The position numbers and the translations under genes are program-made. This document shows positions 42,799 through 50,644 of a stretch of 64,000 nucleotides of DNA, piece by piece. Source of the DNA: Rubritalea squalenifaciens DSM 18772 (GTDB taxonomy: Bacteria > Verrucomicrobiota > Verrucomicrobiia > Verrucomicrobiales > Akkermansiaceae); assembly GCF_900141815.1 (NCBI RefSeq), contig NZ_FQYR01000003.1, positions 62,001 through 126,000 of the forward strand, given 5' to 3'. Position 1 is the first letter of the stretch, and each line of letters begins with the position of its first letter. The notes under the pieces were generated by a model, which saw only the letters and a list, made by a program, of their open reading frames with translations, did no database searches and was not told the origin of the DNA.

Positions 42799-43308
42799 TT
42801 AGCCCCACCGATCTAATCTAGTTTGAACTTCATCCTCTGGGAGCCTTGCTCCGTGTTCAATTATTAGTTTAAGTCCTTCAAATGCCCTCTTGGCAGTTAC
42901 TTGTTTGGTTGAAACGAGTAAATCAAGAACCCAGAGGATACCTGAAACCTCTATGTTACTATGTTTTGCAGCGATTCTCAGTTTTCTGTCTCCTGTTAAG
43001 AGTCTCGCTCCTCTGGAATTTGCCAAGTAAAGGACGCTTCCGTCCTGAATACTTACATTGAATCTTCGTTTAAGGGCGAGAATATGATGTATATCAGTAG
43101 CTGGAATATCTTGTGTAACAATCGCTTTACTTGCTATGAGGAGACTAATTTTATTCCATTGTGACCCTCGTTTAAGTTCACTAACGACCATGTCAGTTGT
43201 TAGTGTAACTAAGCCGAGTTCAACCCATGGCTCTAATAGGTTTCCGTTAATGAGGTCGATAATTATGTTGGCATCTTTGACGACAACCGTGTTGATAGCT
43301 AGCGTCAT
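42799..43308 (-). CDS. PIN-domain ribonuclease, probable toxin
   Basis: A 169-residue PIN protein with the four acidic positions in order: D12 in VVVKDANIII, E44 in VVSELKRG, D89 in IQDGSVLY and D107 in LLTGDRKL. These bind Mg2+ for RNA cleavage. Its ATG overlaps the stop of the upstream XRE-ImmA gene by one base (TAATG), the arrangement of an antitoxin-first toxin-antitoxin pair. About 35 C-terminal residues extend past the PIN core. Toxin function is inferred from this pairing. Confidence 0.82.
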   Translation of the reverse strand: MTLAINTVVVKDANIIIDLINGNLLEPWVELGLVTLTTDMVVSELKRGSQWNKISLLIASKAIVTQDIPATDIHHILALKRRFNVSIQDGSVLYLANSRGARLLTGDRKLRIAAKHSNIEVSGILWVLDLLVSTKQVTAKRAFEGLKLIIEHGARLPEDEVQTRLDRWG

Positions 43309-44378
43309 TATTCTTCAAAGAATGGAGCGTTTAGTTGTTGGTTCGCCTCTTCAATGGAGCAGCCTAGGTAATTGGCGGCTTGAGAAATAGTTATAAGGTC
43401 TTCTCCATAAGCGCGGAATACGAGCTGTCGATATCGGACATGGGTTTCAGGAAAAATCCTACCAAGTCTATTATCCCATGGTTCTCTCTTGCGCCAATCT
43501 TTACCCGGCCCAAAGCCGAAGAACCTTCTGACATAGTCTTGCGGTAGGATATCGAGCTGTACAGCTCTCATGACGATTCCGCCCATAGAAATACCATAGC
43601 GTTTTTTGATTTCTAGGAGTTCCCCTAATGGGATACTCTTGCGTGAATTCCCTAACATGGAATAAAGAGCATTTTTCGGCAGCAGAATTGCTCCAGTGAA
43701 ACCTTTGACAAACTTCTCTTCCTCTTTTTCATCCATTTGCATAGGCTCACATAAAATATGAGCTAGTTCGTGTAAGGCGGTCATACGCTTGCGTGCCGCA
43801 GTTTTTTGTGCTGACACTACAATTACAGGGCCACGGTTAGTTTCCGCAGAAAATCCATCGAACTTCTCGTCGCAATTTTTTGCATACCATACTTTGATGC
43901 CTTTTTCCTCCAATAAAGCGTGAACATTGGGGATAGGGTCTTCACCAATGTTCCACTTTTTGCGAAGTAAATCAGCCATGGCTTCGTAATCCTGAGTTAG
44001 CGAGCTTTTGATGGGAGATTCAAATTTAGGCCTTGGGTCAACGAGTTCTTCTATTTCGAAATAGCGCTCAAAGAAGTCTCGGGCTTCTTCAATAACTCTA
44101 TTTTGCTCTTTTTTTGGAAGAGTGCTCATTTTACGGAAACGAATCCTATCAAGATCGACTTCAAAGTCGCGAAAAAGGTAGTCTAGTGAAACATCTAGGG
44201 CTTCTGAGAGTGCTACGAGAACTTTTGAAGAGGCCATAGATTGGCCTTTCTCATATTTTGAAAGGGCTGCAATGCTCACGATTTGGCCGATTTGCTCACG
44301 TAATTGGGCTAGTGACCAACCACGCATTTTGCGCGCTTGTTTTAGTCGTCTTCCGAAAATAGTTAGGTCGTTGCTCAT
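43308..44378 (-). CDS. XRE helix-turn-helix and ImmA/IrrE metallopeptidase protein, probable antitoxin
   Basis: A 356-residue protein. Residues 8-65 form an XRE HTH (RLKQARKMRGWSLAQL, IAALSKYEKGQ). Residues about 150-300 form the ImmA/IrrE (DUF955) domain with HELAH at 203-207 as the zinc site. This two-domain type is known both as an antitoxin of PIN toxins and as a phage-type repressor protease. It is translationally coupled to the PIN gene. A perfect inverted repeat, ATTCAA/TTGAAT (44419-44437), 41 bases upstream, is a likely autoregulatory operator. Confidence 0.85.
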   Translation of the reverse strand: MSNDLTIFGRRLKQARKMRGWSLAQLREQIGQIVSIAALSKYEKGQSMASSKVLVALSEALDVSLDYLFRDFEVDLDRIRFRKMSTLPKKEQNRVIEEARDFFERYFEIEELVDPRPKFESPIKSSLTQDYEAMADLLRKKWNIGEDPIPNVHALLEEKGIKVWYAKNCDEKFDGFSAETNRGPVIVVSAQKTAARKRMTALHELAHILCEPMQMDEKEEEKFVKGFTGAILLPKNALYSMLGNSRKSIPLGELLEIKKRYGISMGGIVMRAVQLDILPQDYVRRFFGFGPGKDWRKREPWDNRLGRIFPETHVRYRQLVFRAYGEDLITISQAANYLGCSIEEANQQLNAPFFEE

Positions 44379-44660
44379 AGTGGTGTTTGAGTAAATAATT
44401 CACATAATATTCACATTAATTCAATCTAAAGTTGAATAAATTGCTAAAAAGTGAATATTTTTCAACTGATTCGTTGACTTTGCGTGTAATGGTATGTAGA
44501 AACAAAAACAGGTTCCCCGCAAATTGGGAGAACCTGTTTAGAAATGAGCCTATGCAGCACTTGCGTGGGCATCGGTCAAAGTTTTGTAGCAAGAACTTTA
44601 TACGACACTGGTGCTCCATGGTCAAGGGCGTAGCAGAGGCTCTCAAAAATAGAATATATT
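44379..44660. other. Divergent intergenic region with operator-like repeats
   Basis: About 280 AT-rich bases between the XRE-ImmA gene and a rightward hypothetical gene. It holds the ATTCAA-N7-TTGAAT repeat and a 9-bp inverted pair, AATATTCAC (44406-44414) and GTGAATATT (44451-44459). No other feature is seen. Confidence 0.5.
44406..44459. promoter_or_regulatory. Probable operator of the XRE-ImmA/PIN pair
   Basis: Two nested perfect inverted repeats: AATATTCAC/GTGAATATT as the outer pair and ATTCAA/TTGAAT as the inner pair. They lie 28-81 bases upstream of the XRE-ImmA start. Confidence 0.5.
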
Positions 44661-45593
44661 ATGAGAACACTGCTGAATAAGCAGCGCGTTCGGGTTGTAC
44701 CGAAAGCGCTCATGACGTCCGGGGCTGTGGAGACACGGCTCGTAGTTCCCGTGGATTTTGAATCTGACGGGGTGAAAAAATATCATTTGAAAGAGCTAAA
44801 GCGAGTAGGTGATAGCATGTTGCCTGCTGCTCATGGCCCAGCAACCAGAAGAAATATCGAAGGTCGAATCATCGTTCACAGAGATCAACCCAAAGAGCCT
44901 CATACTTGGACTCAGATTTGGGGTAGACACCAATTCTGTGGTAGAGGTCAGACTGAGTGGGTAGAAGATTATGTGTATCGTACAACCATGCGGTATCCGA
45001 GAACTCAGCTACCTGCTGAAGGGGTTGAAGTAGTGCTATTAGAGAATGCCAAAGGGGAGCGTTTTTTCTCTACCGAAGTTATACCAATTGCTGATGAAGA
45101 GCGATGGGTTACAGCTGCCAATGTCATGCTTGAGATATTCGGTTATTGCTGGGCTGTCGAAGAAACTGATCTAGAGTTGCCTTTAGTCGCTACTAGGCGG
45201 GTGAACTGGACGATATTACCTCAGGGGAGTATGCCTTGGGGGGAGGTGAAACCGAAACTGGATGAAGTGATTTCGACACTTAGAAATCCAGTGCGTCAGA
45301 ACGTAGCTCAGAGAAACCTGCAACAAATCAATGATTATGAGCCAGATCAGATAGTCATAGGCCGTGGCGGGTTTGCTGGCTATGTAGGTTTCTGTTTTCC
45401 AGAAAAAGGATTCACGATTCTTGAGAGTATCCACCACAATAATGCCACCTACATCTTAGGTAGGGATTGGGAGGGGCTTTCACAGTTAAGCAAAGCTGAA
45501 ATTCTTGATGGCGATCTTGCCGCTGGGCGACTGGTTCATACCTCCACATGGAGTCATGATCTAGCAGCTTGGTTTAAGCGTAACGCGGCATAG
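44661..45593 (+). CDS. Hypothetical island protein
   Basis: A 310-residue soluble protein, the only rightward gene inside the hsd/toxin block. I recognise no domain. Visible are a VVPVDFESDGVKKY strand near the N-terminus, a Cys/Gly HQFCGRGQTEW segment near 95, and GGFAGYVGFCFPEKG near 245-259 followed by a possible nucleic-acid or ligand-binding beta region. It is divergent from the XRE-ImmA gene, ends in a good terminator and may share the operator region. Its place among defence genes suggests a defence or accessory role, but that is only context. Confidence 0.6.
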   Translation: MRTLLNKQRVRVVPKALMTSGAVETRLVVPVDFESDGVKKYHLKELKRVGDSMLPAAHGPATRRNIEGRIIVHRDQPKEPHTWTQIWGRHQFCGRGQTEWVEDYVYRTTMRYPRTQLPAEGVEVVLLENAKGERFFSTEVIPIADEERWVTAANVMLEIFGYCWAVEETDLELPLVATRRVNWTILPQGSMPWGEVKPKLDEVISTLRNPVRQNVAQRNLQQINDYEPDQIVIGRGGFAGYVGFCFPEKGFTILESIHHNNATYILGRDWEGLSQLSKAEILDGDLAAGRLVHTSTWSHDLAAWFKRNAA

Positions 45594-45612
45594 GGGACAT
45601 AGTCATAGCAGG

Positions 45613-45647
45613 AGAGAGCGTCAGCCGTTTGGTTGACGCTCTCTTTT
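45613..45647 (+). terminator. Terminator of the hypothetical gene at 44.7-45.6 kb
   Basis: AGAGAGCGTCA and TGACGCTCTCT form an 11-bp stem around a 10-base loop and run into TTTT. Confidence 0.85.
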
Positions 45648-45839
45648 GATTACGAGTTGCCTGTAAACGCTTTACAGAGATTGTGGTGATATGCCAGTAT
45701 TCGAGTCTATAAGACGGGAGTGAACCTGATTGGTGATTTCCTAAATATTGGCAAAAGTGAGCAGGATAGTTTTACCGTATGCTAAGGTTTTGAGGGCGCG
45801 TGTGGAGGCGATGAGCAAGGTATCTGAGTTTTGGATGCG

Positions 45840-45974
45840 TATTTCTATGGCAGCTTAACGCTGGGGAAATCAGCGTAATTACATACACTCTGTGTCCGCG
45901 AGCCGTCGATGAAGCTCCAGCCAATTTTTTTTGAGGAGGCGATCAGCTAGGCACGAGTTTCCACTTCGTTCAAT
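45840..45974 (-). pseudogene. Decayed 5' fragment of an hsdR gene
   Basis: Translated on the minus strand this gives NEVETRA, a stop, LIASSKKIGWSFIDGSR. It lines up with the start of the HsdR at 40.3-42.6 kb (MNEAETRAELIDPALKEAGW, then DRSR). The start codon is ATT instead of ATG and an in-frame stop is present. Similarity continues upstream of the start (GTCTAAC). It is a dead copy of a second, related hsdR, probably left by a rearrangement of the hsd locus. Confidence 0.7.
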
Positions 45975-46045
45975 AATGTCTAACATAAGTTGCTGTATGT
46001 CAGCAGAGGTCAAGTAGCGATGTGGATTCACTAACCATCCGATTC

Positions 46046-46573
46046 TTAGGTGGCTTTTTCCAAGTAAACCGCGAGTATCGAATTTACAGTCTGAAAAAGA
46101 CCTTGTTGTTCACGTAGTCTGCCAACTTCCTTAGCGCCATGAAATAAATTATTCCGAACTCGGTATGTGACAAAAAGCAGAGAGGTTAAAATAAGTAACT
46201 CTTCTTGGGTCTCTTCCTTCAGAACCAAGCTCAGCGCTTCGATTTCGGGCTGCTCTCTTTTCTTAAGATTGCCTGAGTCTGGTAAAAAAGTAGACTCTAG
46301 ATCGATTGCCGAATTTGAGTTTGAATAGAGGCTCCTCAGGTAGTTCAAATGATCTTGAAAATCATCTACTTCAACTAATCCACGGGTATAACTTTGATGA
46401 ACATGCTCTTTGAGCTTTTTTAAGTTCACATGATTGCCGCAGGTTCGTTTCTCAAAGATATTCCACATCAGAGTAAACTCCAAAACATGCTGAATTTCCT
46501 TGCTGTCGAAGTCGGTGTGCTCGTAGCTGATTTTCTTCAGGCTTTCGTTAAGGTCAAAATCTGGAGGTGTCAT
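46046..46573 (-). CDS. HEPN-like domain protein
   Basis: A 175-residue, mostly helical protein with RVRNNLFHG near residues 142-150, the R-(N)-x4-H motif of HEPN ribonucleases and RNA-binding folds. Upstream helices (KEIQHVLEFTLMWNIFE) fit a four-helix bundle. It starts 44 bp after the stop of the 422-residue unknown protein, so they are probably one operon. HEPN proteins often act as abortive-infection RNases or toxins. A nucleotidyltransferase partner is not present. Confidence 0.65.
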   Translation of the reverse strand: MTPPDFDLNESLKKISYEHTDFDSKEIQHVLEFTLMWNIFEKRTCGNHVNLKKLKEHVHQSYTRGLVEVDDFQDHLNYLRSLYSNSNSAIDLESTFLPDSGNLKKREQPEIEALSLVLKEETQEELLILTSLLFVTYRVRNNLFHGAKEVGRLREQQGLFQTVNSILAVYLEKAT

Positions 46574-46617
46574 TCTAATAGGCTGTGCGGAGTTAAGATA
46601 ATCAAGTGAATGCTGCG

Positions 46618-47886
46618 TTATCGAATATTCTTAGGGTCAATAAAACCGAATGCAAAGCCTGAGTTAGATTGTGCGATCATTACAGAGGCTTCCATCCTGA
46701 CATACGGGCCTTTCTCGTAATCATCTCGCTTGAAATCCTTGAGAGCTTCACGAACTTTACTTTGTTTGCGAAGGACTATACGAACTCTCTTCTCGGAACT
46801 CTTCGTTGAGGGTTTGATTCTAACTAGTCTGTGGAAGTTTTGACTGGCGCATGCTCGTATGACGCTTTCGTGCAAGCCTATAAAAAGGATGCTTCCGTCA
46901 TCTAGGAGAATCACATCTCCCAAGATCGTGTTGTCAGCAGTATGGGAACGAGACACTGACAAAGACTGAAATAAATCTCTCCCTTCGGTACGATCTTTTG
47001 ATATTGAAGCGCCAACCGAATTAACAAGTGGTATATTGCTGAGAAATTTCGGATATGGATAGTTAGATAACGCTTTAAGACGATTTTGAAGTGCTACCGA
47101 AAATATCGACCGAGGGGTTATCAAGCTGATCCAGTGCGCATAAAATGTTAGTCGATTTAGAATCTGTGCCGCTTCTGGAGAAACATTGTATCTGTTCGGT
47201 TCAGGATCTACTAGCCAGCATTGAAGAGTCGATTTTGGGTCATCGCTGATTACCGTTATTGTGCCATAACGCACAGCTTTGGTTTTGGATTTGTTCTTTC
47301 GATCCTCGGCCTTTTGAGCTGTCTTTTTATCCTTAATATCAGATTTATGATTAGAAACAGAGGAGGTCTTTTTTTGAATATTTTTTGAGAAAGATCCCTT
47401 ATTTTCAACTTCAATATGACTTTTTCCATCACTGCCCATACAGGTAGTGAAGTCGAGCGTTTTTAGTTTTGTCGTCTCAGGTATTTTATCCCAATCACAA
47501 AAGCTCATGTCATGAAGCTTGTTGGCTATTGATAACCCAACAGCTACTCCCAAATCTTCAATTTGATGCTTCCGAAGATCCTCCCCGTCTGGAGAATATA
47601 GGGTATTATTTTTATATTCTATCCAATCTTCTAGCTCCGATAAAGATTTGTGAGTTTTTTTCGACAGTTCATCTCTATTAGACCATCCATTTTTGCCCAC
47701 AATTTTCCTATTAAATAGCCAGTAGACCAGAAACTCAACAGTGGGGATTTCAACTTTTGATCCAGCTAGCTTTTCGATGTCTTCACTATTGGGGTAATTT
47801 GCTTCGAATTCGTCTTTTTCTTTTTTGTTATAGTAATCTACTTGAACCTTAATGTTTTGAGGTAAGTTATCGAAAGAGAGGTTCAT
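46618..47886 (-). CDS. Unknown island protein, possible PD-(D/E)XK nuclease
   Basis: A 422-residue protein. Residues about 145-165 read DFTTCMGSDGKSHIEVENKG, with D...E-x-K spacing that can be a nuclease core, but no search supports this. A Lys/Ser/Asp-rich low-complexity linker (about 165-205) separates it from a C-terminal globular domain with CWLVDPEPN and LLDDGSILFIGLHESVIRA. It lies between the HEPN protein and a nuclease-PUA fusion, all on the same strand. A restriction or RNA-targeting role is a guess from its neighbours. Confidence 0.5.
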   Translation of the reverse strand: MNLSFDNLPQNIKVQVDYYNKKEKDEFEANYPNSEDIEKLAGSKVEIPTVEFLVYWLFNRKIVGKNGWSNRDELSKKTHKSLSELEDWIEYKNNTLYSPDGEDLRKHQIEDLGVAVGLSIANKLHDMSFCDWDKIPETTKLKTLDFTTCMGSDGKSHIEVENKGSFSKNIQKKTSSVSNHKSDIKDKKTAQKAEDRKNKSKTKAVRYGTITVISDDPKSTLQCWLVDPEPNRYNVSPEAAQILNRLTFYAHWISLITPRSIFSVALQNRLKALSNYPYPKFLSNIPLVNSVGASISKDRTEGRDLFQSLSVSRSHTADNTILGDVILLDDGSILFIGLHESVIRACASQNFHRLVRIKPSTKSSEKRVRIVLRKQSKVREALKDFKRDDYEKGPYVRMEASVMIAQSNSGFAFGFIDPKNIR

Positions 47887-47927
47887 TTGGAGGAGGTTTG
47901 TTGGTTGTTACGGGTGAGGTGTAAAAG

Positions 47928-48941
47928 CTAGTTGAACCGACGATTCATTTCTGCCACGAGAGTTTCTGATTCTTCGCGTGTTAGGTAAGGGGTTTTGACT
48001 GTGCGTGCCCAGAAGAAACCGTGTCCTAAGAGTTTGCGGATTTCTCTGGCGGAGATGTGTTGTGGATTGTCAGGGTTCGGGACTGGAGTTAGCCATTCCA
48101 AGTCGCAGTATTTCGTAGTGTCTACCGCATCAAAGTCTGGGTCGTCTTTCACTGCGCTGGTAACTCGGCCAGCGGCTACGATGCCCACGCCTTTGTGGTA
48201 GAGAAAAACGGTGTCGTTTTTGTTGAGGCGGTAGACGCATCCGTCTTGCTCATTGTAGGCTGCCACACGGCTGTTTCTGGCCATGTATTCGAGTGACCAG
48301 TTGCCGTTCATGAGGCATGTATCAAAAATAACCCCTTTGAGGTGGGCGGGGTTTTGGTGAAGGTCGTAGGGGAGAGAGAAAAACTCGAAGTAGGACTCGT
48401 CCGCGATTTCAAAAATGCGGTAAGGCACGAAGTCTATCTTCAGTCCCTTACCTTTCCAGTAGTCTACCTTTTTGGCTAAGTCTGTATTGCCAGCGTAGCC
48501 CACTAGAATGAGATGCTGATCTTTGTTGAAGGAAGACTCCGCCAGAGGTTCATCGAGTTCGAAGGTTTCCTGATGGGCTTCGGCAAGGCTACCCGACGGG
48601 AGGTTGTCCCGCTGTCCTCGATAGGTCTCGAATTTTTTGGCGATGGTGGAATAGTTCCAGTCTGCGGATTGGTCGGCATAGCGTAGAACTTGATGCACTG
48701 CGTCCCCACCAACCGTAGCACGTTTCAGCTCAAAAATAACGATATCACCATTCTTATTCAGGGCGTAGATGTCGGCCTCTTCTTGGCGCGCCCGTTCCTG
48801 AAAGAAGGGAAGGAGCTCAAGGCTTTCCATGAGTTGGTCAGCGAGTAGGTTCTCCAAGTCTTTTTCAAGTGGCAGGTGGGTAAATGGTTGGGGTTCGAGT
48901 GATTCAAATGAATCTCCGTCTTTGATGATTCGATAAAGCAT
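47928..48941 (-). CDS. PD-(D/E)XK nuclease fused to a PUA/EVE-like domain
   Basis: A 337-residue protein. The N-terminal part has a NucS/DUF91-like nuclease core with EADIYALNKNGDIVIFELKR, that is D57, E71 and K73. The C-terminal 120 residues include NDTVFLYHKGVGIVAAGRV, followed by a long insertion and FFWARTVKTPY, the outline of a PUA-superfamily (EVE/ASCH) domain that can read modified bases. This combination resembles modification-dependent restriction enzymes. It starts 48 bp after the stop of the small PD-(D/E)XK gene in the hsd operon. Confidence 0.68.
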   Translation of the reverse strand: MLYRIIKDGDSFESLEPQPFTHLPLEKDLENLLADQLMESLELLPFFQERARQEEADIYALNKNGDIVIFELKRATVGGDAVHQVLRYADQSADWNYSTIAKKFETYRGQRDNLPSGSLAEAHQETFELDEPLAESSFNKDQHLILVGYAGNTDLAKKVDYWKGKGLKIDFVPYRIFEIADESYFEFFSLPYDLHQNPAHLKGVIFDTCLMNGNWSLEYMARNSRVAAYNEQDGCVYRLNKNDTVFLYHKGVGIVAAGRVTSAVKDDPDFDAVDTTKYCDLEWLTPVPNPDNPQHISAREIRKLLGHGFFWARTVKTPYLTREESETLVAEMNRRFN

Positions 48942-48989
48942 GGAGGAATTTAGTTAGAAATTTTGCAAAGAGTTGTAGGTCTAGGCTTC

Positions 48990-49472
48990 TTAGGCGTCGG
49001 GGTTTTCGTGGGTGATGCGGTGGAAGTTTTCGGCGACGAAGGGGAGGAACTGGGGTTTGACGTGTTCGGTCTGGTCTTTGGTGCGCTTGCCGTTGAACCA
49101 GACGGTACGCTTACCAGAGTTTTTGCCGTTCTTGTTCTGGTTGGCGCGTTCGATGAACTCCTTTGAGGACATGATCCAGAGGGTGTCCATTCTTTCGGAG
49201 TAGAAGACGAACCAGTAATTCGGGCGGTACTCGTGGGTGATTGCGGCAAAGAGACCGCTGTTGCCAAATTTGGCGTCCTTAGAGCGAGCCTTGATCTGCA
49301 CCTCGACGTACTGGCCGTCCGGGCGTTTGACCACGGCATCGACGGCGTCGTCGTCAACCAAGGGGAGGTAGACGTCGAGGCCTTGCTTCAGCATCAAGCC
49401 AACGACGTAGAACTCGATCCGTTTGCCAAAGGCTGCGGAGTTACGGAATGAGTTCGTAATTAAGTCACTCAT
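48990..49472 (-). CDS. Small PD-(D/E)XK-like protein coupled to HsdS
   Basis: A 160-residue protein with a nuclease-like core: D45 in DDAVDAVVKRPDG, then YVEVQIKAR (E57 and K61). This ExQxK form occurs in small nucleases such as group I intron-associated endonucleases. Its ATG overlaps the hsdS stop by 4 bases (ATGA), so it is translated with the modification subunits. It may assist or replace cleavage activity or regulate the system. Whether it is an active nuclease is open. Confidence 0.65.
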   Translation of the reverse strand: MSDLITNSFRNSAAFGKRIEFYVVGLMLKQGLDVYLPLVDDDAVDAVVKRPDGQYVEVQIKARSKDAKFGNSGLFAAITHEYRPNYWFVFYSERMDTLWIMSSKEFIERANQNKNGKNSGKRTVWFNGKRTKDQTEHVKPQFLPFVAENFHRITHENPDA

Positions 49473-50644
49473 AGCTTGCCGGAGAAGGCTTGGTGGAGGA
49501 GGGATTGTTTCAGCTCGGCGTAGGAGTTGAGTTGCTTCTGGTATAGTTGTTCGAGCTGGTGAGTTTCATCAGAGATCATGTCGAGTTTAGCGACGACTAA
49601 ATTCTGCATATGTAATGATGGTAGATGAATAGGATAAGGATTTAGTGCGTTTTTATTTACACCGCTCTGTCCAGCAGCTCTGGATGAAGCTTTTTCGACG
49701 TATGCATACATTGCCGGTGTTCTGAGAAATGCAGCTAAGAAGTCTTTAGATATACGCCTTTCGTCAGGGATAGCCTTGATGAGAGCAACGTTGTACGCAC
49801 CTTCTAGTCCTCTGAGAATCTGGAAAATTGGAGGTCCATATCTTCCGATCATGACATCATCGGTTGAACAGAACCTTCTAACCTTATCTTTATCCACATA
49901 TACAATGTGTTTATCGGATTTATAATCACGTATTTGAATGAGGCGAACTCTCTCAGGAGCTGGGTCTTTATGAAATTCTGATTTTGGAGGTTGAGAGCCT
50001 CCCGTGAACTTGCAAATCTCTCCTAGGGTTGTCTCTGGCCAGTCCTCTCCTATCTTTTGAAAGGTGGATTGGAGGGTGGACTGGAAGAGTTCGCGGGCGT
50101 TATGGAGCTTGCGCTCGGTGTGGGCGATGGCGGTGGCGATGGATTCGAAGGCTTCGTCGAGGATGGCGACGATGCGCTCTTGCTCAGATAGGGGAGGGAC
50201 GGGGATTTTATATTCTTTTAGTTTCGAGGCGTTAATGTTTGCCTGATTAACGCTTTTTGACATCACTGAAAAACCATGCGCGCGAGTTGTGGCACAATTT
50301 AAGAAATAGTTGAGGTATGTAGCGTTGAGTAGTTCTGAGTTAGTTTGTACTCTAATCAGGTAGCCTGCGTGAATGGCGGGTCTGGCTCCATTAAATAAAG
50401 CGGCTTTTCCGACGAGCTCGGCGCTATTGGTGCGATTAAAAAGAACATCATTTTTAACGAGCTGATACTTTTTAATTTCATCTAAATCGGAAGAGAATTT
50501 GAGATCACCCCAAATTATCTCACCGTCTTGTAAATTCCCCATTCTTAACACAGGGATCTCACCTTTTGATTCCGACTTTGATGAAGAGCCGTATTGAAAG
50601 GCGGTGCACACCTCCTTGAGTGTTTTAACAGGCCATTTACTCAT
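49469..50644 (-). CDS. hsdS: Type I restriction enzyme, specificity subunit (HsdS)
   Basis: A 391-residue HsdS with two target recognition domains. TRD1 is about residues 1-145 (WPVKTLKEVCTAFQYGSSSK at the start) and TRD2 about 205-345 (WPETTLGEICKFTGGSQPPK). The central conserved helix is PVPPLSEQERIVAILDEAF and the C-terminal one contains SYAELKQSLLHQAFSGKL. It sets which bipartite site is methylated or cut. It overlaps hsdM by 4 bases upstream and the PD-(D/E)XK gene downstream. TRD1 is more AT-rich than the conserved helices, as expected for exchanged TRDs. Confidence 0.92.
   Translation of the reverse strand: MSKWPVKTLKEVCTAFQYGSSSKSESKGEIPVLRMGNLQDGEIIWGDLKFSSDLDEIKKYQLVKNDVLFNRTNSAELVGKAALFNGARPAIHAGYLIRVQTNSELLNATYLNYFLNCATTRAHGFSVMSKSVNQANINASKLKEYKIPVPPLSEQERIVAILDEAFESIATAIAHTERKLHNARELFQSTLQSTFQKIGEDWPETTLGEICKFTGGSQPPKSEFHKDPAPERVRLIQIRDYKSDKHIVYVDKDKVRRFCSTDDVMIGRYGPPIFQILRGLEGAYNVALIKAIPDERRISKDFLAAFLRTPAMYAYVEKASSRAAGQSGVNKNALNPYPIHLPSLHMQNLVVAKLDMISDETHQLEQLYQKQLNSYAELKQSLLHQAFSGKL

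Larger units (their letters stand above)
45594..46045. other. 452-bp stretch with terminator and hsdR relic
   Basis: No intact gene. It holds a rightward terminator at 45613-45647 and, on the minus strand, a decayed 5' end of an hsdR gene at about 45840-45974. Confidence 0.6.
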
